From contig JACPGH010000005.1 in assembly GCA_016182485.1 (NCBI GenBank), forward strand, positions 111,953-175,952: a DNA stretch of 64,000 nt, given 5' to 3'. Of the stretch, positions 40,393 to 49,050 are shown one piece after another; position 1 is the stretch's first letter; every line of letters begins with the position of its first letter. Source of the DNA: Candidatus Kaiserbacteria bacterium. Lineage in GTDB: Bacteria; Patescibacteria; Paceibacteria; UBA9973; UBA2103. Position numbers and translations under genes: made by a program. The notes under the pieces are model-generated. The model was given only the letters and a program-made list of their open reading frames with translations, ran no database searches and had not been told where the DNA came from.

Positions 40393-41253
40393 TTATTCGC
40401 TAGGCCCCATGAGCTCCGCCAGCTGTCCGAGCAGCTTCTCCGCCGTGCGGATCCGCTCGAGCTGCTGCTTCACCTGTTCGAGCTTCCCCTCAAGCTCCGC
40501 CTGCTCGGCGAGGATCGCATCTTTCCGGGCGATCAAGAACCTCGCTCGTTCGATCGGATCCGCCGGCTCGAACTTCGGGTCGGTACTCGTGGATAGCATT
40601 CGCTCTCCGGCCTTGTACCAGCCGGCATGTTCGCGGCCCTCGGAGACATCCGGTTTGAGCCAGCCGTCGCTCACCATCTGCCGGGGTGATTCTCCCACGC
40701 CGCAGTCTCGGCGAATTTTCCCGAGGACCTTCTTGCCGACACTGCCAGGCCTCAGGGTGTTTGCCTCGGCGGCGGCGAGAAACGCCCTCGTAAAACAGTC
40801 CATCGCGCTCATTACTGCCTCCTTGGGAAACGGGGTTGTGAGGAAGTCCAGCACGTCCTCGTCCACGCCACGCGCATCTGGCGCGGGCTCGGCTGTTACC
40901 TCGCGCGGCACACCGGCCACCGTCGGACGGCGCGGAGCAGGAGCAAGCAGGTCGCCGCACGACTCCAAGACTCGTTTTATTTGCCCTGTATCGAGGACAA
41001 CAGGATGAACATTATGGTGCTTCCGGATCCTTTCCACATCCGCGTGGTGGACGAACCGAGTGAGAAAGACGAGTCCGACTTTCTCCGTCAAGTTGGACGG
41101 GGAAGAGTCGAGGAACACGACCTTGCTGTCAGACAGTTGCCTCGTGAACTGGTTGTGATTCGAGTCCCGCCACCCTACAACGGCTATGGCGAACCCGGAT
41201 CCGAGAACTTCGCGAGCCTTGCGCACCAGCGCTTGATAGTGTTGGTCAAGCAC
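40393..41253 (-). CDS. Uncharacterised protein with Rossmann-like and coiled-coil regions
   Basis: I do not recognise the family. The first 100 residues of 286 alternate strands and helices (FAIAVVGWRDSNHN, VVFLDSS, LTEKVGLVFLTRFVHHADVE, HPVVLDTGQIKRVL), somewhat like DUF2325. The middle is helical, and the end is a coiled coil (LAEQAELEGKLEQVKQQLER). I start at GTG 41253: a GAGAGGAGG Shine-Dalgarno lies 5 bases upstream, and the ATG at 41334 has none. It belongs to the SD-led, GC-rich class with its own terminator. Confidence 0.68.
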   Translation of the reverse strand: MLDQHYQALVRKAREVLGSGFAIAVVGWRDSNHNQFTRQLSDSKVVFLDSSPSNLTEKVGLVFLTRFVHHADVERIRKHHNVHPVVLDTGQIKRVLESCGDLLAPAPRRPTVAGVPREVTAEPAPDARGVDEDVLDFLTTPFPKEAVMSAMDCFTRAFLAAAEANTLRPGSVGKKVLGKIRRDCGVGESPRQMVSDGWLKPDVSEGREHAGWYKAGERMLSTSTDPKFEPADPIERARFLIARKDAILAEQAELEGKLEQVKQQLERIRTAEKLLGQLAELMGPSE

Positions 41254-41354
41254 CGCAACCTCCTCTCGAGCTATTTTGTAAGACCAGAACCCTGCGTTCC
41301 ACAAATATGTTATTACAAATTCGCAATATGTCAAATAAATGGTACGGTAGAGAG

Positions 41355-42128
41355 ATGGAGCTCCCGATCCTGTACGAAGACGCAGATATCGTCGCGGTCA
41401 ACAAGCCGGCGGGGCTTTTGACGCACTGTGCCCCGCCGAAGCCAGGCGAAGGGGGGTGCGGCGGGCGCACCGAAGAAGCTTCGGCGGAAGAATGGTTCGA
41501 AGAAAAATATCCGGAAGCCGACGGCGGATACGCGCACCGGCTCGATCGCGATACCTCGGGCGTGCTTGTATTCGCCAAAACGAAAGAAGCGTACGAATTC
41601 CTGCGCAAGGCTTTCTCCGATCGTGACGTGAAGAAAACCTATCTCGCGTTTGTCTACGGCGTGCCCAAAGAGAAAGAGGGAAGCATAGATTTCGACATCG
41701 GCCGCTCGAGAAAAGATTTTCGCCTCCGGAGCGCTCAACCAAAGGCGAAGGGCCGCTTGCGAGAAGCGATGACTCGCTACAAAGTTCTCGGCGAAGCCGA
41801 AGGATATTCTCTGCTGGAAGTCTTTCCGGAAACCGGCCGCACTCACCAGATCCGCGTGCACCTGAAAGCGATCCATCATCCGGTGGTCGGCGATGCCCTC
41901 TACGCTCCCGGTTTGTCCAAGAGCGGAGCGATTGGATACAAACCGCAGTCCCGTGGGACGCCGAATCTCGGTATCGATCGCCTCGGCCTCCATGCGTACT
42001 CGCTCGACCTACCCCTTCTCAAAGGCGGGCGGGTGCAAGTTACGGCTCCGGTGCCGACAGATCTGCTCCCGGCTTTTTCGTCTTTCCCGGAAGCAGTCAC
42101 TCGTTTCAAAAACCCGCTCGCCGGATAG
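41355..42128 (+). CDS. RluA-type pseudouridine synthase
   Basis: The enzyme converts uridine to pseudouridine in rRNA or tRNA. The 257 residues contain YEDADIVAVNKPAGLLTH, the catalytic HRLDRDTSGVLVFAKT, LEVFPETGRTHQIRVHL and HHPVVGDALYAPG. TACGGT at 41343-41348 is 6 bases before the ATG, replacing the longer frame at 41307. After LLTH, about 20 residues (APPKPGEGGCGGRTEEA) come from an inserted palindromic repeat. Confidence 0.92.
   Translation: MELPILYEDADIVAVNKPAGLLTHCAPPKPGEGGCGGRTEEASAEEWFEEKYPEADGGYAHRLDRDTSGVLVFAKTKEAYEFLRKAFSDRDVKKTYLAFVYGVPKEKEGSIDFDIGRSRKDFRLRSAQPKAKGRLREAMTRYKVLGEAEGYSLLEVFPETGRTHQIRVHLKAIHHPVVGDALYAPGLSKSGAIGYKPQSRGTPNLGIDRLGLHAYSLDLPLLKGGRVQVTAPVPTDLLPAFSSFPEAVTRFKNPLAG
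41434..41488. repeat. Palindromic insertion inside the RluA-type gene
   Basis: CCGCCGAAGC (41434-41443) and GCTTCGGCGG (41479-41488) are perfect 10-base arms around 35 GC-rich bases. It is translated in frame near the N-terminus. Confidence 0.75.
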
Positions 42129-42187
42129 CCACGAGATATGAACACCCGGCGACGGGCGCCGATTCCCCACGCTACAATTACCGTACG

Positions 42188-43162
42188 ATGAAGTACTCCC
42201 TGCTCGCAATTCTGGCAATCTTCATCGCAGGCACTCTTGGGTTTATGTACCGCCAACAAATTATGTCTCTTTTAACTAAAAATACCGCACCGGAAATCGC
42301 CGAAGTCCGCGACTTCCAATGCGAAGGGATGGAAGGGTTCACGTTCAAATATCCAGTGTTTAAGGGGTGGAGCCAGGAAAGACGGATCGAAGTTGAGCCG
42401 GGAAAGAAATGTAAATTATTCTTTATGAATCTCGCAGACCAGCGGGGATACATAATCGCAGTGACGTATGACCAGATAAATAATCGCAACGACGGTTCGC
42501 TTTTCCCGGCGCCGCCTCTTGTCCCGACGAAAGACGCCAGGGAAAATATAAACGGTGTTCTGTACGATATAACCCGGCCGGATATGCAAGGGAACGCAAT
42601 TTATTTTTACTATAACTTCCGCGGGGACGGATTTTATAAGAATATGGATATGATGAGCGTTGAATCATCTGGGTTGCCAGAATATAACGACGTCTTCCGG
42701 CAACAGGTGATCGAGAGTTTTAGGATTTCTTCCAATCAGACAGTGGAAAATTTCGCCCCTAAATTCGCAGGTAATTGGAAGTGGAGGGATGAAAAGTATG
42801 TCATGTTGGAAAAAGATGATGGCACAAAGGAGTATCAAGAGGCTAGCCTATACTTGAATATCGAAATAGATGCAAGCATTAATTTAATCGGGGAATGGAC
42901 GGCAGCAATGAGAGGGGGAAATAGGGTTGACATTTGTAAGAATGAGGCTGGCGATAAGCCATGCCTCTCGGGAGTTATAACTGGCGGTGAAGTAACTATG
43001 GACTTTGAAGACGGTTACAGGGGAGGGAGGGGCCGGCTAAAATTAGTATACGATTCACAGTCAGATACTTTGCATTGGAAGATTCTGGAAAGGCCGCAAG
43101 GAGAATTTTATTTACCTGTTGAGGCAATCCTTGAAAGAATTCCGGAGCCCTATTATATATGA
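42188..43162 (+). CDS. Anchored protein, paralog array member 1
   Basis: The 324 residues start with a membrane helix (YSLLAILAIFIAGTLGFMYR) and the shared module RDFQCEGMEGFTFKYPVFKG. A variable region follows up to FRQQVIESFRI (about residue 177), and then a second domain with FAGNWKWRDE. No known family fits; the module looks like a PsbP-type extracellular fold. Bases about 42207-42370 are nearly identical to 44338-44500 in member 3. TACAAT at 42173-42178 gives a leaderless start for the whole array. Confidence 0.75.
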   Translation: MKYSLLAILAIFIAGTLGFMYRQQIMSLLTKNTAPEIAEVRDFQCEGMEGFTFKYPVFKGWSQERRIEVEPGKKCKLFFMNLADQRGYIIAVTYDQINNRNDGSLFPAPPLVPTKDARENINGVLYDITRPDMQGNAIYFYYNFRGDGFYKNMDMMSVESSGLPEYNDVFRQQVIESFRISSNQTVENFAPKFAGNWKWRDEKYVMLEKDDGTKEYQEASLYLNIEIDASINLIGEWTAAMRGGNRVDICKNEAGDKPCLSGVITGGEVTMDFEDGYRGGRGRLKLVYDSQSDTLHWKILERPQGEFYLPVEAILERIPEPYYI

Positions 43163-44109
43163 AATTTGTCTTTGTGATCCTAACATTGTTATTCCTAGGC
43201 GGAATAGGTTTTTCCTTTTATATAAGCAAGATGAAAACCCAGAACTTTTCTAGAGAAATTGCAGGCATGGAGAGGAAATCTTTTTGCCTTGGGCGCTTTC
43301 TTGTGGACATTCCGGCCAATGCCAGCTTGGCAAGTCAAAGTCAAACCATTGCCAATCTTAAAGTAGAAGTTGAGAAAAATGAGCCAAAAAAGACCGTTGA
43401 AGAGATAATACAGGCAATGACCTTAGAGATTTCTAAATTACCCGCGCCGGCCGATGAAAGTGCGACAATTATTAATTCAATATCGCTTGGAGATGAGGCC
43501 TGGGGAATTGTATTTCATGATTCGACTGAAGTTCTTGAATCAATTAAGTTGCGCGGCGTTCGGCTAGTTGGAGATAAGCTATTTCGAATTACAGCAGGCG
43601 CAGAGATAGATCAGGCGGATGAACTTATACGGTTGGCAAGATCTATCGCTTCAGCGATTAGCTTATCGAAAAATCCATTACAGCCAACTTTTTGCTTACA
43701 AGAAGGTTTTTTAAATCTTCCATTTGAATATCAAGAATCCGTAGAAGCCGCGTTTGACTTTGAAGACAGTTCTAAACTAACTATCGAAACCAGGAGTATT
43801 GGCAGGGAAACCCCGGTTAGTCTGGGAGCGGAAGCGAAAGAAACTTTGGCAAATCTAGGGGCTAATGGAGTAAAGCCTGCGTTACTGCGCTCCGGAATGA
43901 GAAAAATTGCCGATATGTCAGGAGAAGAGCTTCTAATTGAGACGGCCGACGAGAGGAGTGCTTTGTTTCAGTGGAGATTTATTGGCGATCCTAAATCCGG
44001 TGAGCGCCCTTATATACAGATAACAGTCGATGCGAACGACGTGACAAACGCTAAGAAATTGATAACGATATGGGATTTGGTCCTTGACTCTTTGCGCCGT
44101 AATTTATGA
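43159..44109 (+). CDS. Tli4-like immunity protein, paralog array member 2
   Basis: The 316 residues have an N-terminal helix (FVFVILTLLFLGGIGFSFYI). A domain begins with FCLGRFLVDIPANASLA, the CxGRxxxDxP opening of Tli4-type proteins. The C-terminal half has PTFCLQEGFLNLP, ALLRSGMRKIADMSGEELLI, ALFQWRFIG and IWDLVLDSLRRNL, matching the Tli4 C-terminal pattern. Tli4 proteins protect against Tle4 phospholipase effectors of type VI secretion. CPR bacteria lack that system, so it may defend against neighbours or do something else. The start overlaps member 1 by 4 bases. Confidence 0.6.
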   Translation: MKFVFVILTLLFLGGIGFSFYISKMKTQNFSREIAGMERKSFCLGRFLVDIPANASLASQSQTIANLKVEVEKNEPKKTVEEIIQAMTLEISKLPAPADESATIINSISLGDEAWGIVFHDSTEVLESIKLRGVRLVGDKLFRITAGAEIDQADELIRLARSIASAISLSKNPLQPTFCLQEGFLNLPFEYQESVEAAFDFEDSSKLTIETRSIGRETPVSLGAEAKETLANLGANGVKPALLRSGMRKIADMSGEELLIETADERSALFQWRFIGDPKSGERPYIQITVDANDVTNAKKLITIWDLVLDSLRRNL

Positions 44110-44264
44110 AATTTCGCATCTTTACCGTAATTACCATAATTTTCATAACCGGGGGCGTGGCGTTTTTCCCGCCCGTTCGCGCCCATCATTATAGAATAAT
44201 TGAACGCAAGATGCCTGTAAACCGATATAATAAAAATGATGAAAACAAATCAAATTCTGCCTAG
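44106..44264 (+). pseudogene. Remnant of a deleted array unit
   Basis: A 52-codon frame begins like an array member (MKFRIFTVITIIFITGGVAF). It then joins out of frame to 47 bases (44178-44224) that match 47536-47582, the junction of members 6 and 7, at 44 of 47 positions. Almost the whole body of a unit is missing. The fusion created the TATAAT at 44226-44231 in front of member 3. Confidence 0.6.
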
Positions 44265-45207
44265 TTCGAACGAAAAAACAAGTAAAAAATATCTAGTAAT
44301 GGGTTCTTTTATGACATCGGGACTCCTGCTTCTCGGCGCAATTCTGGCAATCTTCATCGCAGGCACTCTTGGGTTTATGTACCGCCAACAAATTATGTCT
44401 CTTTTAACCAAAAATACCGCACCTGAAATAGTCGAAGTCCGCGACTTCCAATGCGACGGTATGGAAGGGTTCACCTTCAAGTACCCGGTGTTTAAGGGGT
44501 GGGAGGCGAGTGAGAAAGTGGAATGCATAGATTCTGCCTCAGCCCGGTCCAATTTATTTGAAGTTCATATAATAAAAGGAAAAGATTGGGATTTCGAGAC
44601 CTTGGAGAATCCATCGGGGATTGTATACGGCCGAGTATATTCATCAGAGGAGGAATCAGCCATTTTTTTGGGAAAAGAAAGCGACGTCATTGTAACACTT
44701 AAGAATGCGGATAATCCCGAAAAGAGTTTCTCAAAAGACCTTTTCTGGCAGCAAGTGATTGAGAGTTTCAAGATCGTTGAAGTTTCTCAAGCTGTCAAAT
44801 TTGCCGGTTCATGGATGTGGAGTGAGGAGGCATGGGGGCAGGATGTAGACAAACTGCAGCCTTTTTTAGCAAGCGAGCAATTTAGTCTGGATCTGGAGGT
44901 TACTGGCAATAATATATCGGGTTCTCATTGCTGGAGTAAATCTTATTCCGTGGGAGAAAAAACGGAAACGCAAAAAGATTGTGGCGATCAAGAAAAGATT
45001 CCCAGTATCACTGGTAAGATTAACGGTTCGACCGCGGATGTGAGTTTTTCCAGTTATACGGACGGGACAACATACTTGGCAAGATTGGAATATGATTCCG
45101 CCTCCGATTCGCTCAGGTGGCAAATTACCGGCTACCCTAAAAAAATAAGCCAATCTGGATTTCCCGCCGAAGTCTCGCTTCGGCGGAAACTAGGAACGCC
45201 TCTCTAA
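44236..45207 (+). CDS. Anchored protein, paralog array member 3
   Basis: The 323 residues carry an extra cytoplasmic N-terminus (MMKTNQILPSSNEKTSKKYL) before the shared helix and module (RDFQCDGMEGFTFKYPVFKG). A variable part ends in FWQQVIESFKIV, and a C-terminal domain begins with VKFAGSWMWSEEA, as in member 1. The two differ strongly after the module. TATAAT at 44226-44231 lies 4 bases before the first ATG and 7 before the second (44239), which may be the true start. The last codons include a palindrome (45164-45186). Confidence 0.75.
   Translation: MMKTNQILPSSNEKTSKKYLVMGSFMTSGLLLLGAILAIFIAGTLGFMYRQQIMSLLTKNTAPEIVEVRDFQCDGMEGFTFKYPVFKGWEASEKVECIDSASARSNLFEVHIIKGKDWDFETLENPSGIVYGRVYSSEEESAIFLGKESDVIVTLKNADNPEKSFSKDLFWQQVIESFKIVEVSQAVKFAGSWMWSEEAWGQDVDKLQPFLASEQFSLDLEVTGNNISGSHCWSKSYSVGEKTETQKDCGDQEKIPSITGKINGSTADVSFSSYTDGTTYLARLEYDSASDSLRWQITGYPKKISQSGFPAEVSLRRKLGTPL
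45164..45186. repeat. Palindrome at the end of array member 3
   Basis: CCGCCGAAG (45164-45172) and CTTCGGCGG (45178-45186) are perfect arms with loop TCTCG. They encode the end of the protein and share the core of the element in the RluA-type gene. Confidence 0.7.
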
Positions 45208-45208
45208 T

Positions 45209-46084
45209 ATGAAATTCTACATCCTTGCAATAGCTCTGATTCTTACCGCCCTCACCTTTTTCTACCGCCTAGAAATCATGTCTATGTTCTCTAAATCTAC
45301 TGAACCGGAAATAGCTGAAACCCGCGACTTCCAATGCGAAGGGATGGAAGGGTTCACCTTCAAATACCCGGTGTTTAAAGGGTGGGAGGTATCTTTAATT
45401 AGGAATATTAGCGAAGTATGGGATATAGATGTTTTTAAAAACAAGAAGGGAATGAATTCTGGTCCGGAAAAGTGCGAAATTTTACTTAGCGGTGCCAGTT
45501 TAAACCGTCCGGAGAAAGTTAAAGAAGAATTTCAGCCCCGCATTCTTGTGCAACAAGATCAGCCTCACGTGGCGATAAGCGAGAATCCTCACGGAATAAG
45601 ATACGAAAAGCTTTCGGAGGATAAATATTTTTTCAATCTATCAAGTTACGCAGTTAACATCGAGTTATTAAACATTAACGAAAAGTACAGCTTCCCCAAA
45701 GAGATCTTTTGGCAGCAGGTGATAGAGAGTTTCAAAATTGTCGATTCGAATGAAAGGAATACTTCAATCAGGCTAGAAGATGAATTGTTGGATACTGCTT
45801 GGGTTCAGTTAGATCACGATGGGAATGAAACAGGTTTCGAAATAAATTTCCGAAAAACAAAAAACAACGATCCTTCTCATAATTTCTATGATTATCAAGA
45901 TTATCTTCATCAAAGACCGGGCGTGAGCGGATACTGGAGGGTTGATGAGAGTACCGTTACGGTTACCCCATATCCTTCAAATATGCCTCCTGTGATATAT
46001 ACGAACGTGATTATTGCGGGGGATATATTAAATGTGACCGATTCGCTTGATGGTGCTAAAGTTAAATTTAAGAAAATACGGTAG
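45209..46084 (+). CDS. Anchored protein, paralog array member 4
   Basis: The 291 residues have a membrane helix (YILAIALILTALTFFYRLEI), the shared module RDFQCEGMEGFTFKYPVFKG, a variable segment up to FWQQVIESFKIV, and a C-terminal domain unlike those of members 1 and 3 (DELLDTAWVQLDHDGNETGF, VDESTVTVTPYPSN). It starts 1 base after the stop of member 3. No family was recognised. Confidence 0.73.
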   Translation: MKFYILAIALILTALTFFYRLEIMSMFSKSTEPEIAETRDFQCEGMEGFTFKYPVFKGWEVSLIRNISEVWDIDVFKNKKGMNSGPEKCEILLSGASLNRPEKVKEEFQPRILVQQDQPHVAISENPHGIRYEKLSEDKYFFNLSSYAVNIELLNINEKYSFPKEIFWQQVIESFKIVDSNERNTSIRLEDELLDTAWVQLDHDGNETGFEINFRKTKNNDPSHNFYDYQDYLHQRPGVSGYWRVDESTVTVTPYPSNMPPVIYTNVIIAGDILNVTDSLDGAKVKFKKIR

Positions 46085-46101
46085 CGCTTAACTATATTCG
46101 A

Positions 46102-46986
46102 ATGAAATACCCTCTCCTCGCAATTCTGATAATCCTAATCCTTGGCGGCGTTGTCTTTTTCTATCAAGGGAAGTTCATGCCTTCCTTTTCGAGTGAATCG
46201 CATGTCGTTTCTCAAGTTGTATTTGGGGAAGAAGCAAGAAAGTCATTTACATACAAGGGTATGCAAATTCATCCTTTTTGCCTGGACTTCATGAGGAATG
46301 GAAATGAGTCCGGTATCAATGATAAAGAGTTCCAAATCAATCTAGATGTATGTTCAGCGACTACGAGCCTCGTTGAGGAAAATCAAGGCAGTCTGCATGC
46401 CGAGTATCCGCCGTCTGAGGGATTATTCGGAGGAGATTCAAATTATAAAGTCTTGGCCCAAAAGGAAAGAGAATTTTTGGTGAAGATGACCACAAACGGA
46501 GGTGGAACCGGATTTTTTGATAGTATCGGATGGGTAAGCGTGGAGGGAAATGAAATTCGCATGAGAAGAGAAGTTGGAGTAGGTGATCGGTGTAACGGAG
46601 GATTTACGGAAAACGTCAATTCGGAGACCGGGAACTTGGAAATCAGCGTGAATGTTACCCCTGCGGATATTATTGAACTAGCCGCTAGCAGTACAATCAA
46701 GGCGTATGAGGACTTAGAGGCGAGCGCGAATAGCTGTTTTGGAACTGCTAATTATTTATATAATATCAAGGATGAAGAATTAACATTCGATTTCGTTGAC
46801 CTGGGATCAGGAGAAGGTATGCCTCAAATAGCCGACGAAAATTCAGCATGGACTAATGGATACGCGTATCAGCCTTGTTTCAATAGATTGTTCAACTCTT
46901 ACATTTCATCCGGAAAAACCAATTTTAAGATTGAGGAGCTGCGTGAGTTTGGAGAGAAATTTTTATCAACTTGCGTGAAAGAATAA
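46102..46986 (+). CDS. Anchored protein, paralog array member 5 (no shared module)
   Basis: The 294 residues share only the N-terminal helix type (YPLLAILIILILGGVVFFYQ). The rest is an extracellular domain with seven Cys, including HPFCLDF, LDVCSATT, DRCNGGF and YQPCFN. No family was recognised. It lies between two members that carry the module, in the same direction and with short spacers. Confidence 0.7.
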   Translation: MKYPLLAILIILILGGVVFFYQGKFMPSFSSESHVVSQVVFGEEARKSFTYKGMQIHPFCLDFMRNGNESGINDKEFQINLDVCSATTSLVEENQGSLHAEYPPSEGLFGGDSNYKVLAQKEREFLVKMTTNGGGTGFFDSIGWVSVEGNEIRMRREVGVGDRCNGGFTENVNSETGNLEISVNVTPADIIELAASSTIKAYEDLEASANSCFGTANYLYNIKDEELTFDFVDLGSGEGMPQIADENSAWTNGYAYQPCFNRLFNSYISSGKTNFKIEELREFGEKFLSTCVKE

Positions 46987-46987
46987 G

Positions 46988-47557
46988 ATGAAATATTTTA
47001 TTTTATTTGTCGTGATCATGCTTGGCGGTACAGCTTATTTCTATCGCCAAGAAATTATGAATATGTTTTCAAAAACCGAGCCTCAAATTCTCGAAACCCG
47101 CGACTTCGAGTGCGACGGCATGGAAGGGTTCACGTTCAAATACCCGGTATTCAGAGGGTGGACCTTTGAAGATCCTAGAGCAGCCGCGGATGGAACTTGT
47201 TACATTGATATTAGAAGCAATGATGAGCCGTTTTCCGCCCTTGTAAGATATATAAAAATCAGTGCTCAAATTATGCGCAACAGCGCGGACACTAATATAA
47301 GTATATCTCCGCCATTCATTCCAACGGATAATGCCAAACTCAATCCGCAAAAAGTTATATATGACAGAGGAAGAAGCGATACAGAAAATGGGACTACCTC
47401 TACATATTTTTATGACGGCTCGGAAGGAGATATTTTTATGGTTACAATTGAGCTTTTAGCCCATGGAAACTTCCCTGAAGACACGTTTTGGCAGGAAGTG
47501 ATCGAAAGTTTTAAATTAATTAGCGATAAGAAGGGCGCGCCCATCATTATGGAATAA
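46988..47557 (+). CDS. Anchored protein, paralog array member 6 (module only)
   Basis: The 189 residues consist of a membrane helix (ILFVVIMLGGTAYFYRQEIM) and the shared module alone: RDFECDGMEGFTFKYPVFRG through to FWQEVIESFKLI. This shows that the module is about 140 residues and can stand by itself. It starts 1 base after the stop of member 5. Confidence 0.73.
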   Translation: MKYFILFVVIMLGGTAYFYRQEIMNMFSKTEPQILETRDFECDGMEGFTFKYPVFRGWTFEDPRAAADGTCYIDIRSNDEPFSALVRYIKISAQIMRNSADTNISISPPFIPTDNAKLNPQKVIYDRGRSDTENGTTSTYFYDGSEGDIFMVTIELLAHGNFPEDTFWQEVIESFKLISDKKGAPIIME

Positions 47558-47568
47558 TCGAATGCAAG

Positions 47569-49050
47569 ATGCCTGTAAACCGTAAAAATTTAACAATCGG
47601 CTTTCTACTTCCGCTAGCGCTGTATCTGCTTGGCGTGCTTGTTGAACTTTTGTTTTATTATTTCCATTATCGAAGCGGATTTATTCCTGATACAGTCTAC
47701 ATAAGCATTCCATTTTCTTATTTTCATAATTTTCTGATCGCGTATGCCGTCCTTTTCGGCGTTTCGTCCTTCTTTTTAAGAAGTAATTTATGGCGGGTTG
47801 GGCTTTCCATTTTCATACCGATCTTTCTCTGGGGAGCGTTTGCTGCTTTTGATTATATTAGTCCGCCTCGATCTTTCGGCATTCCTCTTTCTTTGGTCAT
47901 CGGCACTTTTCCTTCTATTGAAATAAGCAGGGTAGTTGAAGAACTTGCATTAAGTCAGATTTCTAAGACAGGGCCCGATCTTGTTAAGTCCGATCTTTTA
48001 TCCCTTATCAATGATGAAAAATTGGACGTGGACCCTAGTCAAGTAATCTTGGATAAAGAAGGGAAAATATTGCTTGTGGCTAGTGTGACAAATCCCCGAA
48101 TTTCATCGGTTATCAAAATCACTCGTTTAAATTCCGATGGGAGCCTTGACGCGTCTTTTGGCGGAAACACTAAATATTTATCACTTGACGGCAGAATATT
48201 TTTTGGAGACGCGGAAAATTTCTTTCTTTTGCAACGTAAAGCGTGGCTGCAAAAGTCCGTTATATCTTATGAAAACGCCGAAATTGTCAAAGCGTCTAAT
48301 TTTGAAGAACCCTCAGAGATAATTTTAAACGAGGAAACCGCTCTTATCGAAGCGGATGGGCGTTTATTCGCGGCGGGAGTCGTTGGGAAAATAGACGAGA
48401 AACAGGGTTTTATTAGCTCGCACGGCAGCATCTTAGAAATGCTTGAAGACCCGCCTTTTTATCGAGTTTTAGTAAATACGGAGTCCGTGTTTAGTTCCGC
48501 CGAGTTTCGCGACCGGAGCATCAAGCAGTTCCGCATGCTTCCCGATGGAGAAATCCTCGTTCTTTTTTTCCTCGACAGACTTACGGAGGAGCGCGGGTGG
48601 AATTTTGGTTCAGGAATCGCGAAATTCGATGCCAGCGGAAAATTAGTTGCGGAATATGTTCACGGTAATTCTTTTGGCGGCGATTCACTGCTTCGGAAAA
48701 TTAATTTCGATAGTTTCGTGACCGCAGACGGAGCGGTTTCTGACGCATATGGTACTCGAATTTTCGAACCATCTTTTTGGATTGACCGCGAAGGAGGGAT
48801 TATTTCTACGGCCCGCATTGCAGATCCGATCCGCAAAACCCATCTAGTTCGAATTATGCCAGAAGGGGAATTTGATGCGGAATTCTCGAAAAACGCGCGC
48901 GTCGCTTTCCCCTTTGATATCTCAACATTTTCTATCACGCAAGCTGATGAAATCCTCCTGGTTGGAACTGATAAAAATAAAAAACCATCGCTACAAATAC
49001 GAATTTTAGAGCCAAATGGTAAATTAAAACGAGTAATTATCGGTAATTGA
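47569..49050 (+). CDS. Membrane protein with delta-60-like repeats
   Basis: The 493 residues have about three membrane helices in the first 110 (LLPLALYLLGVLVELLFYYF, FLIAYAVLFGVSSFFL, IFIPIFLWGAFAAFDYI). A long extracellular part follows, with units such as RLNSDGSLDASFGGNTKYLS and RIMPEGEFDAEFSKNARVAF that match the delta-60 repeat (DGxxDxxFG), a likely beta-propeller. Start MPVNRKN is also found in the remnant at 44106. It overlaps the next gene by 4 bases. Confidence 0.72.
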   Translation: MPVNRKNLTIGFLLPLALYLLGVLVELLFYYFHYRSGFIPDTVYISIPFSYFHNFLIAYAVLFGVSSFFLRSNLWRVGLSIFIPIFLWGAFAAFDYISPPRSFGIPLSLVIGTFPSIEISRVVEELALSQISKTGPDLVKSDLLSLINDEKLDVDPSQVILDKEGKILLVASVTNPRISSVIKITRLNSDGSLDASFGGNTKYLSLDGRIFFGDAENFFLLQRKAWLQKSVISYENAEIVKASNFEEPSEIILNEETALIEADGRLFAAGVVGKIDEKQGFISSHGSILEMLEDPPFYRVLVNTESVFSSAEFRDRSIKQFRMLPDGEILVLFFLDRLTEERGWNFGSGIAKFDASGKLVAEYVHGNSFGGDSLLRKINFDSFVTADGAVSDAYGTRIFEPSFWIDREGGIISTARIADPIRKTHLVRIMPEGEFDAEFSKNARVAFPFDISTFSITQADEILLVGTDKNKKPSLQIRILEPNGKLKRVIIGN

